64,000 nucleotides of DNA from contig OX345636.1 of the NCBI GenBank assembly GCA_947044365.1, forward strand, positions 37,907,212 through 37,971,211, in the 5' to 3' direction. The DNA is from Petrosia ficiformis (Eukaryota > Porifera > Demospongiae > Haplosclerida > Petrosiidae). Under the pieces are notes generated by a model that was not told the DNA's origin, did not search any database, and saw only the letters and a list, made by a program, of their open reading frames with translations. Of the stretch, positions 10,818 through 23,271 are shown piece by piece. The position numbers were made by a program, and so were the translations under genes. Within the stretch, counting starts at the first letter, position 1. Every line of letters starts with the position of its first letter.

Positions 10818-13255
10818 AGGATTTATATAGGTACCTATTTATATGTAAACAAGAATAATAAAAAAAACATTTTCAATAAAAATGAAAGATGAGGGACGTC
10901 AAAACCCAAAAAGCATTCGAACAAGGTCGGGAGGCTAAGTACTTACACCACTATAAAGCAAAATACAAAGAGCTGTACTTATGTAGGTTTATATGGAAGT
11001 GGTTTCTTTAATTTTGGGTCCTGTGTTAGCCTCTCAACCTTGTTCGCCTCCCGACCTTGTTCGCATGCTTTTTGGGTTTTGACGGTCCTATATTTAGGAA
11101 AAAAACATGAATAAATAGAATGGTATTCACATTTGTCGAAACATTGTGTGGAACACACAATGTTTCGGCAGGTGTGAAGGCCATAATGCTGAAACATTGT
11201 GTGGAGCTTATTTTTTCTCTAAATAAAACAAATTTGGAATATGATTCTGTCAAACTTCTGATTTACAATAACCTCTCCTTCAGGCTTGGTTACTGTAAAT
11301 GAGATACAGCCCACCTAGAGTATTACATAATCCATTCAGCATTGCAAGTGCTGGCTTCTAATGACTGATCCCAAAACAATTCCAAGAAAAATTAATTAAA
11401 TAACTGGATCAATTTTCATAGTTATTGTGATTCACCCACTCCAAGGTTTTCTATAGGTTATAATAATTATTGATTTCTTAGAAGAAGTTTATGGAATAGA
11501 GGAAACAAGAACTGGTAACAGGTTTGGTGAGTTATCAAAGAACCCTGGAATTCCTTGTACAAACTTCAAAGTTAATAACCTCTCAGTACATTGTATATGA
11601 GAGCTAAAACTATAAATAGCAAGCATCATCAGGATTTATATAGGTACCTATTTATATGTAAACAAGAATAATAAAAAAAGCATTTTCAATAAAAATGAAA
11701 GATGAGGGACGTCAAAACCCAAAAAGCATTCGAACAAGGTCGGGAGGCTAAGTACTTACACCACTATAAAGCAAAATACAAAGAGCTGTACTTATGTAGG
11801 TTTATATGGAAGTGGTTTCTTTAATTTTGGGTCCTGTGTTAGCCTCTCAACCTTGTTCGCCTCCCGACCTTGTTCGCATGCTTTTTGGGTTTTGACGGTC
11901 CTATATTTAGAAAAAAAAACATGAATAAATAGAATGGTATTCACATTTGTCGAAACATTGTGTGGAACACACAATGTTTCGGCAGGTGTGAAGGCCATAA
12001 TGCTGAAACATTGTGTGGAGCTTATTTTTTCTCTAAATAAAACAAATTTGGAATATGATTCTGTCAAACTTCTGATTTACAATAACCTCTCCTTCAGGCT
12101 TGGTTACTGTAAATGAGATACAGCCCACCTAGAGTATTACATAATCCATTCAGCATTGCAAGTGCTGGCTTCTAATGACTGATCCCAAAACAATTCCAAG
12201 AAAAATTAATTAAATAACTGGATCAATTTTCATAGTTATTGTGATTCACCCACTCCAAGGTTTTCTATAGGTTATAATAATTATTGATTTCTTAGAAGAA
12301 AATTATGGAATAGAGGAAACAAGAACTGGTAACAGGTTTGGTGAGTTATCAAAGAACCCTGGAATTCCTTGTACAAACTTCAAAGTTAATAACCTCTCAG
12401 TACATTGTATATGAGAGCTAAAACTATAAATAGCAAGCATCATCAGGATTTATATAGGTACCTATTTATATGTAAACAAGAATAATAAAAAAAGCATTTT
12501 CAATAAAAATGAAAGATGAGGGACGTCAAAACCCAAAAAGCATTCGAACAAGGTCGGGAGGCTAAGTACTTACACCACTATAAAGCAAAATACAAAGAGC
12601 TGTACTTATGTAGGTTTATATGGAAGTGGTTTCTTTAATTTTGGGTCCTGTGTTAGCCTCTCAACCTTGTTCGCCTCCCGACCTTGTTCGCATGCTTTTT
12701 GGGTTTTGACGGTCCTATATTTAGGAAAAAAACATGAATAAATAGAATGGTATTCACATTTGTCGAAACATTGTGTGGAACACACAATGTTTGGCAGGTG
12801 TGAAGGCCATAATGCTGAAACATTGTGTGGAGCTTATTGTTTCTCTAAATAAAACAAATTTGGAATATGATTCTGTCAAACTTCTGATTTACAATAACCT
12901 CTCCTTCAGGCTTGGTTACTGTAAATGAGATACAGCCCACCTAGAGTATTACATAATCCATTCAGCATTGCAAGTGCTGGCTTCTAATGACTGATCCCAA
13001 AACAATTCCAAGAAAAATTAATTAAATAACTGGATCAATTTTCATAGTTATTGTGATTCACCCACTCCAAGGTTTTCTATAGGTTATAATAATTATTGAT
13101 TTCTTAGAAGAAGTTTATGGAATAGAGGAAACAAGAACTGGTAACAGGTTTGGTGAGTTATCAAAGAACCCTGGAATTCCTTGTACAAACTTCAAAGTTA
13201 ATAACCTCTCAGTACATTGTATATGAGAGCTAAAACTATAAATAGCAAGCATCAT
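10818..13255. repeat. Three tandem copies of an 814-bp unit upstream of lipoxygenase B
   Basis: Copies start at about 10818, 11631 and 12445 with AGGATTTATATAGGTACC and are nearly identical, differing by a few substitutions and 1-3 bp indels. The third copy ends at 13255, only 60 bp before the lipoxygenase B start codon. Each unit contains a MITE with inverted GACGTCAAAACCC / GGTTTTGACG ends. The frames inside are conserved only because the DNA is. The first two copies are complete; near-identity indicates recent amplification or homogenisation. Confidence 0.92.
10893..11088. mobile_element. MITE with GGGACGTCAAAACCC ends (repeated in each 814-bp unit)
   Basis: The inverted ends contain CAAAACCCAAAAAGCAT and CGAACAAGGTCGGGAGGC, with complements at the right end. 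Related copies lie in intron 2 of lipoxygenase B (14711-14915) and near 55184-55270, where the end reads GACATCCCTA. Confidence 0.7.
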
Positions 13256-13314
13256 GAGCTGTTGAATGCATAACTTCAGCTGAATTCTTTGCAGTGATTC
13301 TCAGTGAGCACAAT
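13256..13314 (+). promoter_or_regulatory. Short 5' flank of lipoxygenase B
   Basis: Only about 60 bp separate the end of the tandem array from the chosen ATG, so the promoter of copy B, or an upstream non-coding exon, must lie within or beyond the repeats. I see no certain TATA box or initiator. Confidence 0.3.
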
Positions 13315-16300
13315 ATGGCTCATTCTAAACCTCAAGTAAAGTTAGTGAAACATAGTTTTGAGGATTATGAGGTAACTAAAGCTCCCATTACTCATGTCTT
13401 GTCTCCTGTGCTACCTGCATTTGTGTTGCAACCTCCAAAATTTAAACGTGAGTGCTAAATTATATGTGATTTGTTTATGAGATTGACTTTTAAATGAAAT
13501 TCATCACAGATGGAAAGTTTAATTATGGTGTTCGGATTGTAACTGGAAGTCACCAAAAAATTGCTATAAGTCCCCACAAAGTCAATTTCTCCTTGACCGG
13601 TACAAAGGCTTCTTCTGGTAGTATTAGTCTTTCTCGTTCAGATGGACTGTTTGGCCTTCATAAACATACTTTCAAGCATTCAACATTTGACGATCTTATT
13701 GTACAGAGCAATGAGGACTTGGGGGAAGTAGAGGTGATTGGTTTGTCACTAGAGCAACTTAGTCATGATCGTGATCCAGATCTGTTGATTCAGTGGTATG
13801 TAGAGTTTATCACACTAGTTGACTACCAGGAAAGCAAAGAGATAACATTTCCATGTTATCACTGGATCGATGCCAGTGGAAAACAAGTTACCTGCACTTC
13901 TAAGACAAGTAAGTGTAGTTTGTGTTTATGGATGCATATTTAACCATGTAAAATGTGTGATACTATTATGTTATTAAATACTTAGTTACATCACAAAATC
14001 ATTAATAATTCATAACAGGTAGAGGAGATTACCCATATGTAAATCACCACAATATATATGAATAATTATTGACACAAGCCCCACATTAGGGAGTTGGTGC
14101 TGCAATTGCACTATTATGTATGTATGTATGTATGTGTTATACATAGCAATACGCACGTTCTATATTTGCATGCACATACTCAGATATTATTTGAACACAT
14201 AGCTGACGATTGTCGCTTCATCAAGCTCATCCCACAATGCATAATTTTTGGAAAATATAGATTGTATGACGTTATCAAGCCTAATGTAGGAATGTATATT
14301 TTTATTTTAGCTCCTTGTTTACACTTATGTGTTACTACCCTTTTATGGGTTCTGATTACAAGGAATTTCATTTGTCATACACATTGCTATGACTACAGGC
14401 ATACTGTTACTATGACATAATGTGCACCAATTATAAAAAGGTTTACAGTGCAATAAATAATAGCTATGTGTTGCAGGTTTCCAGATACAATATTTGCAGA
14501 CAGCACTCTAAAATTATATAGCATTTCTACTAATTAACTATGCATTAGCTTGTATGTATCTATACAACCAACTAAATGTTAAATCCTTCCAAATACACTA
14601 ACCAAAAAAATAGTAATTTTATGTAACAATTTGTTTCTGCTACTTGGCCTATTTATAATCTTAGTACTTTCTGTATTGCTTTATTGGAGAGTACGGTAGT
14701 ACTCTCTATGTAGGGATGGCCCGGAAAACTCAAACATTAAACAAACCACTTCAATATAACCCTACATAAGTACAGCTCTTTGTATTTTGCTTTATAGTGG
14801 TGTAATTATAAGTACTTATATAGGGCTATATGGAAGTGGTTTGTTTAATTTTGGGTCGTATGTTAGCCTCCCAACCTTGTTCGTATGCTTCTAGGGTTTT
14901 TACATCCCTACATCATCTTTCATTTATATTGAAAATGTTTTTATTATTCTTGTTATACTAGTGCTCTCTCTGGTTTCTAATTTTAATAACACAACATAAT
15001 GTTCTTTATTATAACAGATACATTACAACAAGTGTCAAATAATCCATTGCTTGTTGCACAGCGACAGGAACAACTTGATCTTAGAAAAGGGCAGTATATA
15101 TGGAAGTTGTATCAAAATGGCTTGCCATCATCAATTGATTACAGTGAGCCTCTACTTCTTCCTCCTGATGAAGAATTTCAGAGAGCAAAATTCCAGTCGC
15201 TGTTTGGAAATATCGTAGAAGTCATTAAGGGAATTTTAGATGAAAATTACCGTGTTAACATAGAAGTACTGAAACAAGGTCTAGAAAAGCTCCTTCACTT
15301 GAAGCTAACAGATAACCAGTCTTTGGAGACCTTAGATGAGTATGAATCCCTTGCAAAACAACTGCTGATCCAAGAGCTGAAACATGCCGATCCACCTGTT
15401 GAAATACCACATGATGTGGAAATGGTTGTATACAAAGCTTATCGTTGGGTTAGTGATCAAGATTTTGGACGACAAATGCTTAATGCAATCAACCCTGTTG
15501 TAATTCGTAGATGTACAACCCTGCCTGATTATTTCCCTGTTACCAACGAGATGGTGGCAAACTCATTGGTTAGGTGTTTAACACTTGAAGAAGAAATGAA
15601 GGTTAGTATTTGATTTATTTATTTATTTATTTATTGAATAGCAAACTGAAAATGTATGCATAGGAGCCTCATGCCAACCAAAATAATAATTGGTGACCAT
15701 GAATTTGCATAATTATAAGCTGTTGATTGTCAACAATACTGCTGGTAATTTATGTTATGAATGTAATTATAACAGTGCAACTAGATGTATTGGAAACATG
15801 TGGTGCAATAATTTTAATAAATGAAAATGTGGTCTTTCAATTACGCTTCAAGATTTTAGGCCATGGGTCAGCAATTTAAGACGGGGATAATCCGATTTGT
15901 ATAATCATGTTCTGCATGAAACAGGACTAAAATTTCTCATACTTGCAACTTTTCCCCAACTGGAAAATCAACTATCTAGCTATTTGGATGCAACTAGCCC
16001 TACTATTAGTCCTGATATATATCATTACTTAAGAGAAATGTTGTGATATTAATGATTTAGTAATAACTAGTAATACTTAGTACCTCCATTGTCTCCAAAC
16101 TCCCTACATCTTTGTATAATAATAAATTGTTATTCCATTACAACCTTGTTTATACAGATATATGGTACATTCATGAAATATAAAATATGATTCATTTTTT
16201 TTCATAGGCTGGACATGTTTACATATGTGATCTCAGTACTATAATGGATGGGCTTCCATGCCAGGAAGGTTACTATTGTGCAGCACCAATATGTCTTTTA

Positions 16301-18462
16301 TATGTGGATAAGGCTGGTCAACTACTACCAATTGCTATACAGCTGAAGAAGGAGCCAGGAGAGGACAATCCAATATTTCTTCCTACAGATCATTGGATTG
16401 ATTGGCTATTGGCAAAAATCTACTACAGAAATGCTGATGCACAGGTATGCAAACGACGAGATAAATATAACTGCAAAAAATAAAGCGTTAAAATAACCCT
16501 TTTATTGGTTAGTACAGTTGCAATTATGGAATATCATGAGTTTCAAATTAGTTGGTCAATAGTCATCGAGAATGTTGTGGCCATGGCTACATGCATGTAT
16601 GTTACTACGGCATAATGTGCAAAGTATTGGAAGGTATAAATTAAATTATTTGTTTGCGGGTTTACAAACCTTTTTGACGGCCATATACAATTACATATAC
16701 TTTAGTATAAATAAATTAAACTAAATCTTTGACATGAAATATGAGTAGACAGCACCCTAAATTATAGTGATTCAACTATAATTGAATATAGTTAGTACAA
16801 AGTATCTGTGGTATAAGATGTATGTATTCTGAACAACCAACTAATTGTTAAATCCTTGCAACTGTACTAACCACTAAATTAGTTATTTTAACTGTTTTTT
16901 TTGCAGTGTAGGATACAGTTACAAAGAACAACATAAATACATTAAGCAATGGATATGCACAATAACACTTTGCTCATTGTTATCATGGCTGAGCCTTCAC
17001 ACAATTCATTGAGGATAGTGTAATTTACTATTTTGATCAGCAAATGTGAGAAAATTCATCCCACATATTGCCATGGCTTTTGAACCAAAAGGAAATCATG
17101 AAGATGAATAATGCTACACATCACATTACTATCATTTTTTAAAATTCATAACCCCATGAATTTCTTTATTCACAGTATCATCAGGTGTCTACTCATTACT
17201 ATGCTTGTCATGCAGTGCTAGAAGCCTATGCTATGGCTACAATGCGTACTCTACCAGATGCACATCCATTATACAAACTGCTGTCTCCACACTTCCATTA
17301 TACAATGGCCATCAATAGTCTTGCTAGACTTGCACTTATTAGTAAAGGCGGGATAATTGACTTCACATTTTCTATCGGAGGTGAAGGCAAAACTCTTCTT
17401 TTTGAGAGAGTTGGCAGAGAATTTAGGGTGCAGTCAACTAATATAAAAGAGAATGTGGTAGAGCGTGGAGTAGATGATCCAACACTTCTTCCTGGTTATT
17501 ACTATCGTGATGATGGGCTTAAAATCTGGAATGCCATCGAGTCCTATGCCACAGAAATGCTCAATTTGTTCTATCAGACAGATGATGATGTCAAAAACGA
17601 TAGTGAATTGCAGAATTGGTCAGAAGAGATTCACACTCTTGCTTTTCCAGCAGTTGATGGTAGTTTAGAGGGTCATGGGTTTCCAAAGAAGATTGAAACA
17701 AAAGATGAGCTCATAAAGTATTGTACACTTATTATGTTCACTGGATCTGCACAGCATGCCGCCGTAAATTTCGGACAGTTTCAGACATATGGGTTTACAC
17801 CAAATGCGCCACTTGCCTTGCGCAAACCACCTCCTACCGAGAAAGGCCAAAGTAACTATCAGTTACTTCTTTCTACCCTTCCTGATGCTTTAAGAAGTGC
17901 TTTTGCTACAATATTTGTCTTCTCACTATCACAGTTTAGCCAGGACGAGGTAAGTCAGTATATGTAACCACATATATCCACAGGTGTATGGATAGATATT
18001 ATAAATAGGAGATGCATTTATTTTATAGCTTATAATATTATATAATCAAAATAATTATGTTTATCTGTAATGGTATCATGATAATACAATTAATGTTGTA
18101 TATATTATATGCGTAACATATTAAATAATAATCATAAGTTCATAAATATAGTTCCATGCAAGACATGGAAGTATCATGCTCTACACGAATAGTATATTGT
18201 ATAATTATATGCTATGTTACTATAGTCTTCAGCCTATACTATATACTGCATACCTGCCTTATTGCATATTCTGTGTTCATAGATATATCTTGGTGGATAT
18301 GCTCAGCACTGGTTCACAGAAGAGAAGGCTAAAGTCATCACTGCCCAACTGAATGATGAGTTGCGCAAACTGGAAGATGATTTCAGAAAGCGTAATCTTG
18401 ATCTTGAGATACCATATGAGTATCTGTTGCCAAGTCATGTTCCAAACAGTATAACTATTTAA
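13315..18462 (+). CDS. Lipoxygenase copy B, complete six-exon gene
   Basis: Exons at 13315-13447, 13510-13908, 15018-15601, 16208-16444, 17176-17949 and 18283-18462 join in frame (2307 nt, 768 aa) with GT-AG junctions. Exon 2 encodes a PLAT-like beta domain (from YGVRIVTG to FPCYHW). Exon 3 holds the conserved FGRQMLNAINPVVIRR region. Iron ligands: HYYACH (HX4H) at the start of exon 5, HAAVN near its end, and the terminal Ile of NSITI before TAA. It should be a cytosolic fatty-acid dioxygenase whose PLAT domain docks it on membranes in a Ca2+-dependent way (family knowledge). It is slightly longer than typical 660-700-aa animal enzymes. The start was chosen as the ATG that gives an open first exon; an upstream exon is possible. 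Paralogue A lies upstream in the same orientation. Product specificity cannot be predicted. Confidence 0.95.
13910..15016 (+). other. Intron 2 of lipoxygenase B with a MITE insertion
   Basis: Non-coding apart from a MITE at 14711-14915 whose ends read TAGGGATG and CATCCCTA. Its interior repeats, in inverted orientation, part of the 814-bp units (GTACAGCTCTTTGTATTTTGC). The other stretches show nothing. Confidence 0.65.
16445..17175 (+). other. Expanded intron 4 of lipoxygenase B
   Basis: This intron is 731 bp, against 139 bp in copy A. Both copies share the acceptor-side sequence; the extra roughly 600 bp is AT-rich and non-coding and was inserted in B or lost in A. Confidence 0.8.
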
Positions 18463-18982
18463 CTGAAACAAATTTCAGTGACTAATGTTGTTAATGATTA
18501 TTACAGACCAAGGTTAAATAGAGTTATGTAATGATTTTCCTATGCTGATATTTTCAGTAATTATAGCTATGCTGATATTAATTTTTTAGTAATTATATTT
18601 TATGATAATTATTTGAAATAACTATGATTATCATTATTTGTGGAAGAAACAATATTCATAATTTCCAATTCAAAAAATGATAAATTGCATCATAGATAAT
18701 GCTATGCTTGCTTCCACTCTGGCTGATTACATAAGCTGATAAATACTAAAATGCACTTTGACTACAATTAATGCAACAAAAGTGCTACCGATATGGAAAG
18801 AGTTCAAAAGAAATCTAAATGTAAATCTGCTGCCTAGCATGTGCACTGAGCTTACCTGAATTATTTCTTTTTAACAGTGAGTGTACTGCCCCAAATTTGA
18901 TCCAAAGAATATTTGTGATGTTTTTCACATTCCAAACCATATATATAATAAAGAATCACAAATATTCTACATGATACATAAT

Positions 18983-19011
18983 ATGCTACAAAATTTATAT
19001 ATATATTATTA

Positions 19012-19082
<71 letters not shown>

Positions 19083-19115
19083 TATATATATATATATATA
19101 AATTTTGTAGCATTC
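18983..19115. repeat. AT-dinucleotide cruciform flanked by GCTACAAAATTTA arms
   Basis: GCTACAAAATTTATATATAT on the left and its complement, ending AAATTTTGTAGC, on the right enclose long (TA)n tracts broken by TATTAATA. It is a perfect potential cruciform directly left of the nested transposon block. Such tracts are fragile sites and hard to assemble. Confidence 0.85.
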
Positions 19116-19189
19116 TTTCAAATTTGCCTATCATTATACATGCGGAACGCCAGACAGGAAGTGGCGTCATAACGGCTATAACTATAATT

Positions 19190-19238
19190 ATAGTAATAGT
19201 AATACGATTTTGCCAAGCATTAGGTTAAGAGCAAAGGA
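19190..19238 (+). pseudogene. Old RecQ-like helicase copy, left piece
   Basis: One frame of the last roughly 40 bp reads EQRKV just before the transposon end. The first bases after the other transposon end at 63641 read LCSFVGGEEVFAVLPTG in the matching frame. The two together form the continuous start of a RecQ-type ATP-binding domain, so this is the left flank of the insertion site. A stop lies just upstream in this frame. Confidence 0.6.
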
Positions 19239-19520
19239 AGGTCCCGCGTAGCCAGCCCCTCCTTCTAAACGAAAAGAGGGTCTCGTGTAATCTGTTCGTT
19301 CTGAAAATAACCTGAAGTTGGTTGGTGTAAATAGGTTCCTAAGTAGGTGTAATCATAGATTCATAGTTAATTAATTAATGCACTGAACGAGAAGAGATAT
19401 GAACTGCTGTTTTCTGTGCCAAGTGAACGTGAATCAAGGAACTAATAAAGTAAAGAGAAGAAAACTGTCAGGATCTACGACTCAAAACGTACGAAATATT
19501 TAGAAAAGTTTAGCTGGGAC
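19239..19520 (+). mobile_element. DUF6589/RecQ transposon, left arm with TIR
   Basis: The segment CCGCGTAGCCAGCCCCTCC at about 19243, followed by AAACGAAAAGAGGGTCT, is the inverted copy of 63590-63636. The first bases of the TIR appear lost: GGT is followed directly by CCCGCG where GGTATTATG plus TAGTCTCGCG is expected. From about 19460 the plus strand opens a frame (ending KYLEKFSWD at 19520) that continues in frame beyond the Gypsy insertion at 58380. The arm ends with the Gypsy target site GGGAC at 19516-19520. Confidence 0.85.
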
Positions 19521-19655
19521 TGTAATGTAATGTAACTCAACAACTAAACAACTGTATATAACTGAAAGGAACTTACAAAAAAAACGAGGTCTCTGAGCAT
19601 GCACATACATACACTATAATTAACATACATTAATTACTAAGTACATCATTCTACA
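19521..19655 (-). repeat. Gypsy 3' LTR
   Basis: 135 bp bounded by TG...CA (TGTAATGTAATG to ATTCTACA on the plus strand). On the minus strand it is preceded by a purine tract AAGAAGGGAGA, the polypurine tract. The same sequence, with a 1-bp difference in length and few substitutions, lies at 58244-58379. Confidence 0.93.
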
Positions 19656-19669
19656 TCTCCCTTCTTAAG

Positions 19670-20056
19670 CTAATAAGTAAGTCGATTGGGAGGTTTGATA
19701 ATAGTTCCTGAACGAGAACGAGTTGTAATAGTTTTTGGAGGTTCAGGGTTAGTCCCGGTATTTTTATGGTCTTCAGTACGGACCTTTAGATCACGATGAT
19801 TCCTACGGATGTGTCCGGATTGTGTCTCCACCACATACGATCTTGGAGTGTTAGCAGGTTGAGCAATTCGACCAGGTATTTGTCGATCTCCAGTGCTAAC
19901 CCATACTGGAAGATCATCAGGATATGGCGGTAAGGATCTCACTCTGTGTCTCTGGTCATAATGTCGCTTCTGATCAGCTTTATATTTCTGATCCAACCTC
20001 TTAAAATTCTTTATGTGTGGCCAGGATGGTATGAAGAACGTTTTCAACTGAGGCAC
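19670..20056 (-). pseudogene. Gypsy integrase C-terminal tail
   Basis: A basic, Pro/Arg-rich reading frame with an RHRVRSLPPY segment continues the integrase after a frame change around 20050. It ends just before the polypurine tract and 3' LTR, as expected for the end of pol. Confidence 0.8.
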
Positions 20057-21147
20057 GTCAGTCCGAATTCAACGACCCATAGTAATTCTGATGGGCGAAG
20101 TCCACACCATAGTAGGGGAGTTGATCTGTAACACAAGAGAGCCAAATAAGGATCTTCTGCAAATCTCAATAAACTTTTAACAGTCTTCACTATCCTTTCT
20201 GCTAGTCCATTCGACTGATGGTAATGAGTACTACTGGTGATGTGTTGAAAACAATAGGATTTAGCAAATTGTTCCATTTCCTTTGAATCAAATTGAGGTC
20301 CATTGTCGCTCATAAAAATGGACGGTATCCCGTGTCTAGAAAAAATGGCTTTCAAAGCAACTATAATGCTAGATGATGTTGTTGAAGTGAGTTTCTGTAC
20401 TTCGACAAATGGAGAATAGTAATCCACAACAAGCAGATATGATGTTTTCTTCAACTCAAATAGATCTGCTGCAATTCTTTCCCAGGGGTAACTCGGAAGA
20501 GGAACTTGAAGTAATGGTTGAGTGGGAGTAGGGGTAGTCTTCATGCACTCTGGGCAGGATTTGATAAAAGATTCCACATGTTTGGCTATTCCTGGCCACC
20601 ATACAGCTGAAGACACTCTTTGACGACACCATTGAAGGCCTTGATGGCCATAGTGGATTTTCTGCAGTGTCTGGGTACGAAGTTTTTCTGGGATCACAAT
20701 ACGGTTACCGAAGAGAAGGAGATTGTTGATGATACTAAGTTTGTTACGTACTTTCCAGTATACAATACATTCTGGGCGAACTCGATGTCGATTTGGCCAT
20801 CCTTGTTTACAGTAAGTGATAACTAGTGAACAGGTAGGATCGTCCTGTTGAGCACATTGATATTCCTTTAAACGGTCTGGGCTAGCTGGAAGTTGAGATA
20901 AGAGAACATTTACAGATGATTCGATGTTTTTGTCAATTGTTGTGACATCAGAGGAGGGAATTGGGGCACGAGATAGAGCATCTGCAGTATATAACAGCTT
21001 TCCAGGGACATGACTGATCTGAGTGATCTCATAATCAAATCGTGAGAGACGAAGTCGGAAACATAAGATCCGAGGTGGAAGAGAGTCCAGATTGGCTTTA
21101 CTTAAAAGAGGGCTTATGATCAGTTTCGAGTCTGATGTGCTTACCAA
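20044..21147 (-). pseudogene. Gypsy pol: RNase H end and integrase
   Basis: After an RNase H tail, the frame shows the integrase HHCC zinc-binding region (HYGHQ, later CPEC), then the catalytic core with DYYSPF, SDNGPQF and a NGLAER segment, consistent with DDE integrases. It joins the upstream reverse-transcriptase frame only through a frameshift near 21150-21165, and the C-terminal part continues in another frame at 20056-19670. It would integrate the cDNA copy of the element; here it is broken. Confidence 0.92.
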
Positions 21148-21166
21148 GAATATAATTAGAAAATTT

Positions 21167-21367
21167 CTAACAGGACCATACCAACGCCAAAGCCTCTTTC
21201 TCTATTTGTGAGTATCTGCACTCTGTGTCACTCATTGAGCGAGATGCATATGCAACAGCTTTCCATTGCGAGTTGAACTGTTGAAAAAGGACTGAACCTA
21301 GACCATATGCCGAAGCATCTGAACAAATCTTGACTTCTGCGGTTGGGTCATATAATGCTAAAACCAC
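21167..21367 (-). pseudogene. Gypsy RNase H segment
   Basis: It contains CSDASAYGLGSVLFQ, the RNase H signature of Gypsy elements. It is separated from the reverse-transcriptase frame upstream by a stop codon (near 21428, apparently Trp to stop) and from the integrase frame by a frameshift. Confidence 0.88.
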
Positions 21368-21427
21368 CAGTTTAGTCAGTTCTTGCTTAACGTTCTGAAA
21401 GGATATGTCTTGAGGTTGGCCCCATAC

Positions 21428-23104
21428 CTAAGCTCGTTTAGTACTCAGGAGCTCACAAAGGGGTTTGGCAAGTCGAGCAATATTGGGGCTAAATTTGCCC
21501 AATTGGTTGACCATCCCCATCCATCTTAATTCAGTTAGTGTTTTGGGTTTCTCCATCTGCAAAATGGCAGCTGTTTTGTCTGGATCGGGTGATATTCCGT
21601 GCTTGTTAATAATATGACCTAAACAATGAAGCTGACTTTTGTTAAATTTGCATTTATCCTTGTTAAGGGTCACTCCCTCTGTCTTGATTTTCTTGAGATT
21701 TGAGTGCAATCGAGTATTATGCTCTTCTCGATTCTTTCCGAATATTAGTATGTCATCCATATAACATAGTACCCCGTCCTCACCAGCTAGAATGTCCTTC
21801 ATCCGTCTATGGAAACATTCAGGGGCACTAGATATACCAAATGGTAATTTATTAAACCAAACTCTACCGAACGGTGTTACAAATGTGGTGAGAGGTCTAG
21901 ATGTTTCATGTAAAGGGATCTGCCAGAATCCTGAGTTGGCGTCCAATTTACTAAAGACTGTAGCACCACCCAGTTGGCCCAGGGTCTCCTCTACTGTGGG
22001 TAATGGATGAACTTCTCGTAATAAACTCTCATTGAGTGGTCGAAAGTCCACACAAATACGAACATCCCCAGATTTTTTTAGGACTACAACCATGCCAGCA
22101 CACCAGTCAGTAGGTTGTTCCACTCTTGAGATTACTCCTAAGGATTCCATGCATACAAGCTCATCCTTTACCTTCTTTCTCAGTGGAAGAGGTACATTCC
22201 GGGGAGTAAAAAGACTGAAGGGTTGGGCACTTTCCTTGGTTTTGATAGTGTAAGCGTGTTTAAAAGTGCCAAGGCCTGTGAAAAGAGCTGGATATTGCTC
22301 AGTGAGTGACTGTTTGACAGTGTCCACTGGTGTCGGGATCTCCAATGCTTGTATGGCTGGTAAGCCAAGGAGATTCTCGTGTACTCCTTTAAGAACGTAG
22401 ACTGGATGAGTACACGACTTGCCTTTGTATGACAGGGAAAGTGATAGTTCTCCCAAAACAGATAGTGGCTTCCGATCTGGTCCACATAATCTCTTAGATG
22501 GCTGTTTCAGTTTATCTGTATCAACAGACTTTAGAACACTCTCTGATACTACCATTACTTCCGCTCCTGTGTCGAGTTTGAAAGGTATGTTTTTACCATT
22601 GATCACAACATTACAGTTCCATGACTTTGATCCACTTTGCAGGGTGACAGTGTTTAGGTAGGCTGTGTCATTCTCATCCTCTGAGGAGATAGATACATTT
22701 GCAACTGATTTTGAAAAGCATTGAGAACTGTAATGTCCTTTCTTTTGGCATGTATAGCACACTGCCTCTGCAGCAGGACATTTTTGTCTATTGTGAGGGC
22801 CTTTACCAGATCTAGAACATCTATTTTGATAGTTTGGCTTTGACTTTCTCCATAAGGGTGGTCTTCGGGGTTGTTTGTTGTGATAGGTGCGTCTGAGGGA
22901 ATCCACTACGGGCTTCTCACATTCCTGGGACTTTTCACCTTGGTTTTTCTTGAGAATTTCTTGATGTTCATGGACGGCCTCTCGCTGTCTCACCATTCGT
23001 TTAGCCTTCTCTAATGTTAAGTCTGAGTCCATCTGCATACGTTCTGACAGGGAATTATCTTGAATACCGACTACTATACAGTCCCTAATCATTTCATCTT
23101 TCAT
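21428..23104 (-). pseudogene. Gypsy gag end, protease and reverse transcriptase
   Basis: 558 codons. Near residue 115 is a CCHC knuckle (CYTCQKKGHYSSQC). Near residue 180 is the aspartic-protease motif FKLDTGAEV. The reverse transcriptase follows with LPFGISSAPECF and the catalytic CYMDDILIF motif. Gag and pol are fused in one frame here. A TGA at about 23105 separates this from the preceding gag frame, and a TAG at the lower end precedes RNase H. Confidence 0.93.
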
Positions 23105-23107
23105 TGC

Positions 23108-23271
23108 TCAATAGTCACAGCTCTCGGCTAAACTATAGAAACTGGTGATAAACTGTTTCACAGACTCTCCTTCTTGAGCTTGCTGATTACGCCGGTTAAA
23201 CATGGCACGCTCGAAAATAATATTTTTTCTGACCTGAAAGAAGGCGTCAAACTTGGCAATCACTGCTGCGT
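23108..23271 (-). pseudogene. Gypsy gag, middle segment
   Basis: Contains KFDAFFQVRKNIIFERAMFN, typical of the capsid region of this Gypsy type. Its upstream side ends at the target site of the 507-bp helicase-fragment element, where gag resumes at 23779 on the other side. Confidence 0.85.

Noticed and set aside
10979..12116. Conserved 60-91-codon frames in the 814-bp units
   Set aside because: They are identical because the DNA copies are, overlap on both strands and have no domain or splice context.
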